Shown one piece after another: positions 30,245 through 40,000 of a DNA stretch of 64,000 bases (the stretch's first letter is position 1; each line of letters starts with the position of its first letter). Source of the DNA: Streptomyces niveus (GTDB lineage Bacteria > Actinomycetota > Actinomycetes > Streptomycetales > Streptomycetaceae); contig NZ_CP018047.1 of assembly GCF_002009175.1 (NCBI RefSeq), positions 2,170,001 through 2,234,000 on the forward strand. The letters run 5' to 3'. The position numbers and the translations under genes were made by a program. The notes below the pieces were generated by a model, which saw only the letters and a program-made list of their open reading frames with translations, had not been told where the DNA came from and ran no database searches.

Positions 30245-30286
30245 TCAGCCGACGCGCTTTCCAAGTACGAGAATTCGGGTGCGCAT
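30245..30286 (-). CDS. ilvL: ilvB leader peptide, 13 residues
   Basis: The peptide MRTRILVLGKRVG contains one Ile, two Leu and two Val codons, the products of the pathway. GGAGGGAGGG ends 8 bp before the ATG, and the terminator at 30169-30202 follows about 40 bp after the stop. Ribosomes pausing at ILVL or V when branched-chain aminoacyl-tRNAs are scarce would prevent termination. Leader peptides of this kind upstream of actinobacterial ilvB are established. Confidence 0.9.
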   Translation of the reverse strand: MRTRILVLGKRVG

Positions 30287-30316
30287 GGCATTGACCCTCC
30301 CTCCGACGCGCTACCA

Positions 30317-30345
30317 CTGTCAAGTGGGTGGGACTGGCGTCTCAA
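30317..30345 (-). promoter_or_regulatory. possible ilvB promoter
   Basis: Minus-strand TTGAGA (30340-30345) and TGACAG (30317-30322) are 17 bp apart and would give a start about 20-25 bp before the leader peptide ATG. The -10 fits poorly. An alternative -35, TTGACA, lies just inside, but has no good -10. Confidence 0.35.
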
Positions 30346-33300
30346 CATTTGAGCGGACGGACGGTCGGGTGATCGGTCGGGGGATCATGTCCGGGGTGGC
30401 CGCCCGTGTCCGGCGGACGGGCAGCGACCCGCCGCTCAGGACGGGCAGCGGGGTGGCCCCGGGGAGGGGGAATTCGCCGCGGATCAGCGCACGGCGCAGC
30501 CGGTACTCGTCGAGGGGGCCGGAGAAGGCCATGCCCTGGCCGTGGGTGCAGCCCATGGCGCGGAGCGCGAGAACCTGTTCCGGTACGTCGACGCCGTCGG
30601 CCACCGAGACCATGCCCAGGTCGCAGGCGATCCGGAGCAGCCCCGCCGTGATCTTGTGCAGCCTGGCGGACTCGACGACGCCCTCGACCAGACCACGGTC
30701 CAGTTTCAGTACGTCGACGGGGAGCCGGCGCAGCGCGTTGATCGCCGCGTAGCCGCTGCCGAAGCCGTCGAGGGCGATCCGTACGCCCAGACGGCGCAGC
30801 GCGAGCAGACGGTGCTCCAGCTCGTCCAGGGACGTACGTGGGTCGCTGTCGGCCAGCTCGATCAGCAGGGCGCCCGAGGGGAGCCCGTGGCGGGTCAGGA
30901 GGGCTTCGATGGAGCCCAGCGGCATGGACCGGTCGAGCAGTCTGCGGGCGGAGAGGCGGACGGTCACCGGTACGAGGTGGCCCGTCCTGCCGCGCTCGGC
31001 GGCCTGCTCGACGGCTTCTTCGAGCAGCCAGCGCCCTAACTCGGCGGTGCGGTCGTTGTCGTCGGCGACCCGTAGGAACTCGGCGGGGGTGAAGAGGATG
31101 CCCTGGGCGGAGCGCCAGCGGGCCTGGGCGGCGACGGCGGAGACCTGTCCGGTGGACAGGTCGACCACGGGCTGGTGCAGCAGGGCGAACTCGCCGTCCC
31201 GCAGGGCCGTACGGAGCCTGGTGGCCAGTTCGGTCCTGCGGACCACTTCGGCCTGCATCTGCGGGGCGTACAGCTCGACGCGGTCCTTGCCGCCGGCCTT
31301 GGCGCGGTACATGGCGAGGTCGGCGTTGCGCATGAGGTGGGTGGGGGTTATCCCGGGCTCGGCGAAGGCGACTCCGATGGAGGCGGCGACGCGGACATCG
31401 TTGCCTTCGATGCGGTACGGCTGCGACAGCTTCAGGCGCAGCCGGTCGGCGATCTCGTGGACCTGGTACTCGCGGGCGGTCTGGTCGTCGGTGCCGTCGC
31501 CGAGGATGAGGGCGGCGAACTCGTCGCCGCCGAGGCGGGCGGCGGTGTCCCCGGCGCGTACCGCGTCCTGGAGGCGGCGGGCGGCGTGGATCAGCAGTTC
31601 GTCGCCGACCTGGTGGCCGAGGCGGTCGTTGACGCCTTTGAAACCGTCGAGGTCGATGAAGAGGACGGCCGTTCCGGGGTCGCCCGCCCGGCGCCCGGAG
31701 AGGGCCTGGCGGACCCGCTCGGTGAACAGGGCTCGGTTCGGCAGGTCGGTGAGCGGGTCGTGCTCGGCGTTGTGCTGCAACTGGGCCTGGAGCCTCACGC
31801 GTTCGGTGACGTCGCGGCTGTTGAGGATCAGGCCGCCCTGGTGCCGGTTGACCGTGGACTCCACGTTCAGCCAGTCGCCGGTGCCGGACTTGAAGCGGCA
31901 TTCGATGCGGGTGGTGGGCTCTTCCGCGGGAGGAGCGGCAAGGAAGCGGCGTACTTCGCGTTTGACCCGGCCCCGGTCGTCCGGGTGGATGATCGATTCC
32001 AGTGCCGCGCCGACGAGGCCGTCCGCCTCGCGTCCGTAGACGCCGGCCGCCGCCGGGCTGACGTAGTCCAGGGTGCCCTCGGGTCCGGCGATCATGATGA
32101 CGTCGCTCGATCCCTGGACCAGGGAGCGGAAGTGGTTCTCCTTCTGGGCCAGTTCATGGGTGAGCGCGATGTTGTCGACGAGCATGATGCCCTGCCGTAC
32201 GACCAGGGCGAGGACGACCGTGCAGCCGGTGAGGACCACGACTCGGTCGACCCGGCGGCCCTCGATGACGTTGTACAGGATCCCCAGGGTGCACACGGCG
32301 GCGGCGAGATACGGCGTCAGCGCGGCCAGGGAGCCCGCGATCGGCCTGCCGGGCTGCCGGGGCGCGCGGGGCGGACACACCGGCTCGGGCACGCTCTCGG
32401 CGGCCTTGCGCACGCCCCAGGGCGCGTACGCGAGCAGCAGGGACCCGGCGAACCAGCCCGCGTCGAGCAGTTGGCCCGAGCGGTAGTTCTCCCGGAGCAG
32501 CGGGGAGGTGAACAGGGCGTCGCACAGGACCGTGAGGGCGAGGGCGGCGATGGCGGAGTTGATGGCCGTACGGCTGCCGGTCGAGCGCCGGAAGTGCAGG
32601 GCGAGCACCATGCTGACGAGCACGATGTCCAGCAGCGGATAGGCGAGGGAGAGCGCGGCGTGGGCGACGGTCTCGCCGTCGAAGTGCGTGGTGTGCGCGA
32701 GGGCCAGGCTCCAGGAGAGCGTGAGGAGCGAGCCGCCGATCAGCCAGGCGTCGAGACAGAGGCAGACCCAGCCGGCCTTGCTGACGGGGCGTTTGGCGAG
32801 GACGAGCAGGCCGACGATGGCGGGCGGCGCGAAGCAGAGGAAGAACAGGTCGGCGAGGGACGGGCTCGGCACGGGGCGGTCGAGCACGACCTCGTACCAG
32901 CCCCAGACCGCGTTCCCGCCGGCGGCCATCAGGGAGGAGAGCGAGAAGAGCAGCCAGGCGGGGCGGAATCGGCTGTCGTTGCCACGGGCGTAGAGGAAGC
33001 AGGAGACGGAGGCGATGAGGGCGGCGAGGCTGAGGCCGAAGTCGCCCATGAACAGGGCCACTTCAGGGGAACCCCAGCCGAGTGCCGCGCCAGTGGCGTA
33101 CCCCCCGCAGATGAGGGCGAGGAGCAGCTGAGCGACGAGGCCGGTGCCGCCCGCGCCGGTGTCGGCGCCGGTGTCCGGGTCGCTCCCGCCCTCCGGGTCG
33201 ACGCGGGGGCCGAGGAGCGCCCCGGGCGGGCTCACGGGGCCACCTCGGGGGGTGTCGCCGTCACCGCCGAAGCGCCGGGCCCTCGCGCCGTGGAAGGGCG

Positions 33301-33565
33301 CTTCGGTGAGGTGCGCGTCGGTGGGACACGCGTCTGTGAGGTGCGCTTCGCCGGGGCCTGGGCCTCGGCCCGGGCCGTGGGCACCCGGCCTTGAGTCGGT
33401 GGGTCCGAAGGCCGTCGTGGACGGCCCTTCCGCGTCGGATCGTTCGTGCATCGGCAGTACATCGCCCGTCGCCCCCCTCGGATTCTGATCGCTCCGCCAC
33501 GTCACCCCTCGCGCGACGCGGCCCCCAGATCGGGACGATACACCAGACTCGTCACTCAGGGACAT
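30320..33565 (-). CDS. membrane PAS-GGDEF-EAL protein with degenerate EAL domain
   Basis: The 1081-residue protein has an unstructured N-terminus (1-140), about ten membrane helices (140-460), a PAS domain (about 475-590), a GGDEF domain (about 600-770) and an EAL domain (about 785-1040). The GGDEF site is intact (RLGGDEF, 677-683) and has an inhibitory I-site RAGD at 670-673, so diguanylate cyclase activity is likely. The EAL site is not: the first Glu is Ala (AAQ at 812-814), the usual Asn is Arg870, DDFG is DGFG, and the later Glu is Asp990. It probably cannot cleave c-di-GMP. It corresponds by position to SCO5511. The true N-terminus is uncertain. Confidence 0.9.
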   Translation of the reverse strand: MSLSDESGVSSRSGGRVARGVTWRSDQNPRGATGDVLPMHERSDAEGPSTTAFGPTDSRPGAHGPGRGPGPGEAHLTDACPTDAHLTEAPFHGARARRFGGDGDTPRGGPVSPPGALLGPRVDPEGGSDPDTGADTGAGGTGLVAQLLLALICGGYATGAALGWGSPEVALFMGDFGLSLAALIASVSCFLYARGNDSRFRPAWLLFSLSSLMAAGGNAVWGWYEVVLDRPVPSPSLADLFFLCFAPPAIVGLLVLAKRPVSKAGWVCLCLDAWLIGGSLLTLSWSLALAHTTHFDGETVAHAALSLAYPLLDIVLVSMVLALHFRRSTGSRTAINSAIAALALTVLCDALFTSPLLRENYRSGQLLDAGWFAGSLLLAYAPWGVRKAAESVPEPVCPPRAPRQPGRPIAGSLAALTPYLAAAVCTLGILYNVIEGRRVDRVVVLTGCTVVLALVVRQGIMLVDNIALTHELAQKENHFRSLVQGSSDVIMIAGPEGTLDYVSPAAAGVYGREADGLVGAALESIIHPDDRGRVKREVRRFLAAPPAEEPTTRIECRFKSGTGDWLNVESTVNRHQGGLILNSRDVTERVRLQAQLQHNAEHDPLTDLPNRALFTERVRQALSGRRAGDPGTAVLFIDLDGFKGVNDRLGHQVGDELLIHAARRLQDAVRAGDTAARLGGDEFAALILGDGTDDQTAREYQVHEIADRLRLKLSQPYRIEGNDVRVAASIGVAFAEPGITPTHLMRNADLAMYRAKAGGKDRVELYAPQMQAEVVRRTELATRLRTALRDGEFALLHQPVVDLSTGQVSAVAAQARWRSAQGILFTPAEFLRVADDNDRTAELGRWLLEEAVEQAAERGRTGHLVPVTVRLSARRLLDRSMPLGSIEALLTRHGLPSGALLIELADSDPRTSLDELEHRLLALRRLGVRIALDGFGSGYAAINALRRLPVDVLKLDRGLVEGVVESARLHKITAGLLRIACDLGMVSVADGVDVPEQVLALRAMGCTHGQGMAFSGPLDEYRLRRALIRGEFPLPGATPLPVLSGGSLPVRRTRAATPDMIPRPITRPSVRSNVETPVPPT

Positions 33566-33571
33566 AGTTCT

Positions 33572-33586
33572 TCTACTCTCCGTGAC
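33572..33586 (-). promoter_or_regulatory. candidate BldD box before the GGDEF/EAL gene
   Basis: Minus-strand GTCACGGAGAGTAGA fits seven of the nine fixed positions of the BldD consensus nTnACnC(A/T)GnGTnAn. It ends 7 bp before the ATG at 33565. BldD is a c-di-GMP-binding repressor of development whose targets include c-di-GMP enzymes, so the site would make sense. Confidence 0.4.
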
Positions 33587-33628
33587 GAGCAGGGGAGTTG
33601 TCGTTCCCGAGTGCGGACCGCCGATGAC

Positions 33629-34567
33629 TCAGCCGGTGGTGAGCACCTCGTTGCGCAGAGCGTCCCCCGCGGCGTAGCGGGTGAGTTGGTCGGCGAGCAG
33701 ACGCTTGGCGCGCGGCATGAAGGCCGAGGTGGATCCGCCCACGTGAGGGCTGATGACAACACCCGGAGCATGCCAGAGGGGATGGCCCGGCGGGAGGGGT
33801 TCCGGATCGGTGACGTCGAGCGCTGCCCTGATTCGCCCGCTCTCCAGCTCGGCGAGGAGCGCCTTGGTGTCGGCGACCTGGCCGCGCGCGACGTTCACGA
33901 AGAGCGCGCCGTCCTTCATACGGGCCAGGAACTCGGCGCCCGCCAGGCCTTTCGTCTCCTCGGTGAGCGGTGTCGACACGATCACGACATCGGCGTCGGG
34001 CAGCAGGTCGGGCAGATCGCCGAGTGCGTGCACGGGGCCGCGCTCGGTGGCACGCGCGGAGCGCGCCACCCGCGCCACCCGCGCGCACTCGAAGGGCGCG
34101 AGCCGGTCCTCGATGGCGGCGCCGATCGAGCCGTAACCGACGATCAGGACGGACTTGTCGGCGAGCGCCGGGTAGAAGCCGGACCGCCACTCCTCGGCGT
34201 CCTGGCCCCGGACGAAGCCGGGGATGCCGCGCAGCGAGGCGAGGACGAGCGCGATGGTGAGTTCGGCGGTGCTGGCCTCGTGGACACCCTTGGCGTTGCA
34301 CAGGCGCACACCGGGAGGCAGCGAGCCGAGTCCGGGGGCGACGTGGTCGATGCCGGCGGAGAGGGTCTGCACGACGCGTACGGAGGTCATCGCGGCGAGC
34401 GGCCGGAGCGCGACGTCCATGCCCTTCATGTACGGGACCACGTAGAACGCGCAGTCGGCCGGGTCGCCGGGAAACTCGGGTGCACCGTCCCAGTGGAGGT
34501 AGTCCAGGCCGGTGGGGAGCCCTTCGATCTCGTCGGCCGGTATCGGCAGCCATACGTCTGAAGTCAT
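33629..34567 (-). CDS. D-isomer-specific 2-hydroxyacid dehydrogenase
   Basis: The 312-residue protein has the NAD-binding core VLIVGYGSIGAAIEDRLAPF, the catalytic Arg in FVNVARGQVADTKAL, the Glu in VTDPEPLPPGHPLW, and the His in ISPHVGGSTSAF. Substrate is not predictable; relatives reduce glyoxylate, hydroxypyruvate or other 2-oxo acids. The start MTSDVWLPIP at 34567 has no good ribosome-binding site, but upstream sequence is Pro-rich and unlike protein. It diverges from the aldo/keto reductase gene across 173 bp. Confidence 0.9.
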   Translation of the reverse strand: MTSDVWLPIPADEIEGLPTGLDYLHWDGAPEFPGDPADCAFYVVPYMKGMDVALRPLAAMTSVRVVQTLSAGIDHVAPGLGSLPPGVRLCNAKGVHEASTAELTIALVLASLRGIPGFVRGQDAEEWRSGFYPALADKSVLIVGYGSIGAAIEDRLAPFECARVARVARSARATERGPVHALGDLPDLLPDADVVIVSTPLTEETKGLAGAEFLARMKDGALFVNVARGQVADTKALLAELESGRIRAALDVTDPEPLPPGHPLWHAPGVVISPHVGGSTSAFMPRAKRLLADQLTRYAAGDALRNEVLTTG

Positions 34568-34740
34568 GGTCAGGAGGCTATGCGAAGCCCATGGCGTCGA
34601 TGAAGGGGCGTTCCACGGACCGGTACGGGCCGGCGTCCGGGCGGGAGCGCCGGGGCGGGGCGGCGCCGGCGGGCCCATGAGGTTAGCTGGAGTGTGTCCG
34701 GTGGGAGCGGGCACGCAAGGAAGCGGGAGGGGCGGGGCAG

Positions 34741-35733
34741 TTGGAGCGCAGGGCGATCGGTGCGACGGCACTCACGGTGGGCGCCGTCGGACTCGGCTGT
34801 ATGCCGATGAGTTGGGCCTACAGCGCCTCCGAGCAGCGCGGCGACCGTTCGTCGCGGACCGTGCACGCGGCGCTCGACGCCGGTACGACACTGCTCGACA
34901 CGGCGGACATGTACGGCCCCTTCACCAATGAGCTGCTGCTGGGACGGGTGCTCGCGCAGCGGCGCGACGACGCGTTCGTGTCCACCAAGTGCGGTCTGCT
35001 GGTGGGCGATCAGCACATCGTCGCCAACGGCCGTCCCGGCTATGTGCGCCGGGCGTGCGACGCGTCGCTGCGGCGGTTGCGGACGGAGGTGATCGACCTC
35101 TACCAGTTGCACCGGGCCGATCCGGAGGTGCCGGTCGAGGAGACCTGGGGCGCGATGGCGGAGCTGGTGGCGGCGGGGAAGGTACGGGCCCTGGGGCTGT
35201 GCGCGATGGACGCCCGCGCGTCACGGCGTACGGGCACGGACCGTTACGGGGCGACGATCGCGCTGCTGGAGCGGATGCAGCAGGTGTTCCCGGTGAGCGC
35301 GGTGCAGGCGGAGCTGTCGGTGTGGGCGCCGGAGGCGACGGAGCGGCTGCTGCCGTGGTGCGCGGCGCGGGGCGTGGGACTCCTGGCGGCGATGCCGCTG
35401 GGAAGCGGCTATCTGACCGGCACGCTCACGCCGGGGCAGGGCTTCGAGCCGGACGATGTACGGGCCAGGCATCCGCGATTCACCGCCGAGGTGATGGCGT
35501 CGAACCAGCCGGTGGTGGCGGGGCTGCGGCGGGTCGCCGGGCGGCACGGGGCTACACCGGCGCAGGTGGCCCTGGCGTGGGTGCTGGCGCGCGGACCCCA
35601 GGTGGTGCCTGTTCCGGGGGCGAAGCGGGAGCGGTGGGCGGTGGAGAACGCGGCGGCGGCCGGGCTGGAGCTGTCGGCGGCGGATCTGGCCGAGATCGCC
35701 GCGCTGCCCCCGGCGTGGGAGTCGTGGCACTGA
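34741..35733 (+). CDS. aldo/keto reductase
   Basis: The 330-residue NADPH-dependent reductase has the AKR tetrad: Asp and Tyr in LLDTADMYGP, Lys in STKCG, and His in YQLHRAD. The C-terminal VVPVPGAKRERWAVEN is the phosphate-binding region. TTG at 34741 is taken as start because GGGAGGGG ends 8 bp before it. In vivo substrate is unknown. It is followed by the dehydrogenase lipoprotein gene 77 bp downstream in the same direction. Confidence 0.92.
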   Translation: MERRAIGATALTVGAVGLGCMPMSWAYSASEQRGDRSSRTVHAALDAGTTLLDTADMYGPFTNELLLGRVLAQRRDDAFVSTKCGLLVGDQHIVANGRPGYVRRACDASLRRLRTEVIDLYQLHRADPEVPVEETWGAMAELVAAGKVRALGLCAMDARASRRTGTDRYGATIALLERMQQVFPVSAVQAELSVWAPEATERLLPWCAARGVGLLAAMPLGSGYLTGTLTPGQGFEPDDVRARHPRFTAEVMASNQPVVAGLRRVAGRHGATPAQVALAWVLARGPQVVPVPGAKRERWAVENAAAAGLELSAADLAEIAALPPAWESWH

Positions 35734-35810
35734 TACCGGCCGGATGGGAACCTGGACGCGGGCCGCGGTGTATGAAACGTAGAGACGCAGCCGTCGAAGG
35801 GATCAAGACC

Positions 35811-36980
35811 GTGCAACGTGCTCCAGTGACGGCCGTGTTGGCCGCAGCGGCGCTATTCGTGGTGACCGCGTGCTCGTCCTCCGACGACACGGCGCGGCCG
35901 GGGAGCCCGTCGGGTGCCCCGTCCTCGTCGGTGTCCGACGGGTCGACGCCCCCGGACGGCGCGGCGAAGCCGTCGGCGCCGCCCGCGAAGGGCTCTGCGA
36001 AGGTGGTGTCCACGCTGACGGAGGGCCTGAAGTCGCCCTGGGGTCTGGCGGTGCTGCCCGAGGGCGATCTGCTGGTCTCCTCGCGCGACGAGGGGACGAT
36101 CACGCGGGTCGAGGCAGACACGGGCAAGAAGACGGACGTGGGCGCGGTGCCCGGCGTCGCGCCCGGCGGCGAGGGGGGTCTGCTGGGCCTCGCGATCTCC
36201 CCGTCGTTCGCCTCGGACACCTATGTGTACGCCTACTTCACGACGGAATCGGACAACCGCATCGCCCGGATGCTGTACGACCCGAAGAGGCCGGTGGGCC
36301 AGCAGTTGGGCGCGCCCGACACGATCCTGCGGGGCATCCCGAAGGGCAACATCCACAACGGCGGGCGGATCGCCTTCGGACCGGACAAGATGCTCTACGC
36401 GGGCACGGGCGAGACGGGTGAGACGGGCCTCGCGCAGGACAAGAAGTCCCTGGGCGGGAAGATCCTGCGGATGACGCCGGACGGCCAGCCGGCGCACGGC
36501 AATCCGGCGGCGGATTCGGTCGTCTACACATACGGGCACCGCAATGTGCAGGGTCTGGCCTGGGACTCGGACAAGCGTCTGTGGGCGTCGGAGTTCGGCC
36601 AGAACACCTGGGACGAGCTGAATCTGATCGAGCCGGGGAAGAACTACGGCTGGCCGGAGGTCGAGGGCAAGGGCGGGAAGCCGGGCTTCGTCGATCCGGT
36701 GGAGGAGTGGCGGACGAACGACGCCTCACCGAGCGGTATCGCCTTCGCCAAGGGGTCCATCTGGATGGCGGCCCTGCGCGGTGAGCGTCTGTGGCGGATC
36801 CCCCTGGCGGGCGTGAAACCGTCGGCCGCCCCCGAGGCCTTCTTCGAGGGCGAGTACGGCCGTCTGCGCACGGTGGTGGCGACGGGTGACGGGGCGCTGT
36901 GGCTGATGACCAGCAACACGGACGGCCGGGGCACACCGAAGCCGGGAGACGACAAGATCCTTCGGGTGGAGGTCACGTAA
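35811..36980 (+). CDS. glucose/sorbosone dehydrogenase-like lipoprotein (PQQ-type beta-propeller)
   Basis: The 389-residue protein has a lipoprotein signal peptide ending in VTAC (Cys about residue 21), a Ser/Pro-rich linker, and a six-bladed beta-propeller of the GSDH family. Landmarks are LKSPWGLAVLPEGDLLVSSR, GEGGLLGLAISPSF, NIHNGGRIAFGPD, GHRNVQGLAWD and GKNYGWPEVEG, which hold calcium- and PQQ-contacting residues in relatives. The GTG start at 35811 gives a normal signal peptide with GAAGGGA before it; ATG at 35772 is in frame but adds 13 charged residues. Sugar substrate and use of PQQ are inference. Confidence 0.88.
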   Translation: MQRAPVTAVLAAAALFVVTACSSSDDTARPGSPSGAPSSSVSDGSTPPDGAAKPSAPPAKGSAKVVSTLTEGLKSPWGLAVLPEGDLLVSSRDEGTITRVEADTGKKTDVGAVPGVAPGGEGGLLGLAISPSFASDTYVYAYFTTESDNRIARMLYDPKRPVGQQLGAPDTILRGIPKGNIHNGGRIAFGPDKMLYAGTGETGETGLAQDKKSLGGKILRMTPDGQPAHGNPAADSVVYTYGHRNVQGLAWDSDKRLWASEFGQNTWDELNLIEPGKNYGWPEVEGKGGKPGFVDPVEEWRTNDASPSGIAFAKGSIWMAALRGERLWRIPLAGVKPSAAPEAFFEGEYGRLRTVVATGDGALWLMTSNTDGRGTPKPGDDKILRVEVT

Positions 36981-37008
36981 CGCCGGCGGCGTGGGTGGAG
37001 ACCAACCC

Positions 37009-40000
37009 CTAGGTGTGTGTCGGCTCCAGGTCGGTGAAGAGGTGGAGGCGGTGGGTCATCGCCGCCGCCTCCGTGCGGCCCGAGACGCCGAGCTTGGCCA
37101 GGATGTTGGAGACGTGCACGCTCGCCGTCTTGGGTGAGATGTACAGCTCCTCGGCGATCTGGCGGTTGCTCAGGCCCTCGGCCACCCGGCGCAGGACGTC
37201 CTGTTCGCGGGGGGTCAGGCCCAGTGAGCTGACGGCGTCTACCTCCGGGCCGGGGGCCGGGGCGAGCCTCGGGGTGGTGGAGAGGCTGATCCGTGCCCGG
37301 CCCGCGAGGAGTTCCGTCTCCTCGACCAGGTGCCGTGCGCCGAGCCGTTTCGCCGTGGTGTGGGCCTGCATCAGGAGCGCGGTGACCTGGTCCCGGTCCG
37401 CCGACTCGGCGAGGAGGTCCGCCGCCCAGCGGTGGCGGGCCTCGGCGAGTTCGTACGGCCGTGGAAGCGCCTCGAAGGCGGCCACGGCGCGGGCCCACAG
37501 CTTCGGGGCGACGATGCCGTCGGCGCGGGCGAGTTCGGCTTCGAGCAGCAGGTCGTACGCCCGCCAGATCGGGACGACGACGGGCAGTCGCTTCGCGTGG
37601 TCCCGGACGATCGCCAGGATCGTCTCCCGCCCCGCGTCGGCCTCCGGCAGTCCGCGTGCGTCCGCCTCCATCGCCGCGGCCGAGCAGAGCAGCGGCAGCG
37701 CGTATCGCTGCATGCCCGGCGGGAAGCCCTGCGCGGCGACCTGTTCGAACTCGGCGCGGGCCTCGGCGAGCCGGCCCTGCCGTGCGGCGCTGACCATCGC
37801 CAGCCTGGCCGGCGCGATGACGTGCTGCGGCTGTGGGTCGTGCGGACCGAAGACCGCGCGGGCCAGGGTCACCTGGCTCGCGGCCTCCGCGGCGTCGCCG
37901 CGCGCGAGGGCGAGCAGCGCGCGCCGTACGGCCACCAGTGCGCGGGCCTTGGGTGCGTGCGCGACCTGGGCCGCTTCGTCGATCGCCGCGCGGGACTCGT
38001 CCCAGCGGCCGAGCGAGAAGAGTGATTCGCTCAGGTTGACCCGGACCCAGGCCTCCTTGTCGGACAGACCTCGCTGATGGCAGAGGGTGATGCCGAGTTC
38101 GGCGGCGGCGACCGCCTCCTCCGAGCGGCCGACGCTCTCCAGCGTGGACGGCAGGTTGATGCTGATGCGGCCGAGGATGCCGAGCGTGCCGAGGTTGCCG
38201 AGTTCGAAGACACGGTCGCGTACCGCGTACATCTCGGCGAGTCCCTCCTCGATCGAACCCGACTCGGTGGCGAGCCAGCCGCGTGTGGCACGGGCGTTCA
38301 GTTCGATGTGCTCCGCGCCGACGAGGCGCGCGTACTCCACGGCACGGTCGGCGGCGGCCAGGCTGTTGGGGCCCGGCCGGTGCAGGGCGCCCCAGCTCGC
38401 GACGTCGGAGAGGACGGAGGCGTGCACGGCGGACGGCGGCAGGCCGCGCACCAGGTCCTGGGCGGTGGCCAGTTCGTCCCAGCCGTCGCCGCGTGTGAGG
38501 TCCTGCACCAGCCGTGAGCGCTGTGTCCAGAACCAGGCGGCGCGCAGCGGGTCGTCGACGCTCTCCAGGACGCGCATGGCCTTCTTGGAGAGCGCCAGGG
38601 CCCGCTCGCGCTCGCCGCCGGAGCGGGCGGCGACGGTCGCCTCGGCCAGCAGGTCGAGATAGTGCAGCGGGGCGCTCGCCCCCTCCGCGGTGGGCGGGTA
38701 GACCTCGGTGTCGTCCGGGGGTCTGAGGCAGGCGCGTACGTCGTCGGGCGCGGCGTCCCAGAGCTCCATGGCGCGCTCCAGCAGCCGCAGTTGCTCGGCG
38801 TGGGCGTAGCGCCGGCGGGCCTCGACGGAGGCGAGCAGGACGACGGGCAGGGCTTTCGCCGCGTCGTGCGCGTGGTACCAGTAACCGGCGAGGCGGGTGG
38901 TGCTCTCGTCGCCCCGTACGAGGGAGGGGTCGGCCTCCAGGGCTTCGGCGAGGCGGCGGTTGAGCCGGGAGCGTTCGCCGGGGAGCAGGTCGTCGCTGAT
39001 GGCCTCACGTACGAGCGAGTGTCTGAAGCGGTACCCGTCGCCGTCCACCGGGAGGAGGATGTTCGCGCCGACGGCGGCCCGCAGCGCGTCGATCAGGTCG
39101 TCCTCGGAGAGCTGCGCGACGGCCAGCAGCAGCGGGAATTCGACGGTGGCGCCGCCCTCGGCGACTATCCGGGCCACCCGCTGGGCGTTCTCCGGCAGCG
39201 TCTCGACGCGGACGAGCAGCAGATCACGCAGGGAGTCGGTGAGTCCGGAGCGGCAGCCGGACTCGATGGCGACCGCCAGTTCTTCCACGAAGAACGCGTT
39301 GCCGTCGGAGCGGCCGAAGATCTCGTCCACGAGCTGTGGCGCCGGCTCGTCACCCAGGATGCCGTGCAGCTGCCGCCGGACCTCGGCGCGGCTGAAGCGG
39401 GACAGCTCGATCCTGCTGACCGTACGCAGTCGGTCCAGCTCCGCAAGGAGCGGGCGCAGCGGGTGGCGTCGGTGGATGTCGTCGGTGCGGTAGGTGGTGA
39501 TGACGAGGAGCCGGCCGCGGCGCAGCGTACGGAACAGATAGGCGAGCAGATGGCGGGTGGAGGCGTCGGCCCAGTGCAGGTCCTCCAGGATGAGGACGAC
39601 CGTGCGGCCGGCGGCGACGCGCTCCAGCAGCCGGACGGTCAGTTCGAAGAGGCTAGCCGTGCCGTGCTCGCCCAGGGCGTCGCCGGCCGAGGGGCCCAAT
39701 TCGGGCAGGATCCTGGCCAGTTCGCCTTCCTGACCGTCGGCGGCTGCGGCGATCTCCTCAGGGAGCAGTCGCCGCAGGCCGCGCAGGGCCGCGGAGAAGG
39801 GCGCGAACGGCAGGCCGTCGCCGCCGATCTCCACGCAGCCGCCGACCGCGACGACGGCGCCGTCGCGGCAGGCCACCGAGATCAGCTCCTCGATCAGCCT
39901 GGTCTTGCCGACCCCCGCCTCGCCGCCGACGAGCAGCGCCTGCGGCTCGCCCGCGGCGGCGCGGGCGAGCGCTTCGGTGAGTGCGGTCAGCTCGCCGTCG

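Noticed and set aside
28328..33394. Long plus-strand frames opposite ilvB and the GGDEF/EAL gene
   Set aside because: They are shadows of the coding strands, with no protein motifs and no ribosome-binding sites.
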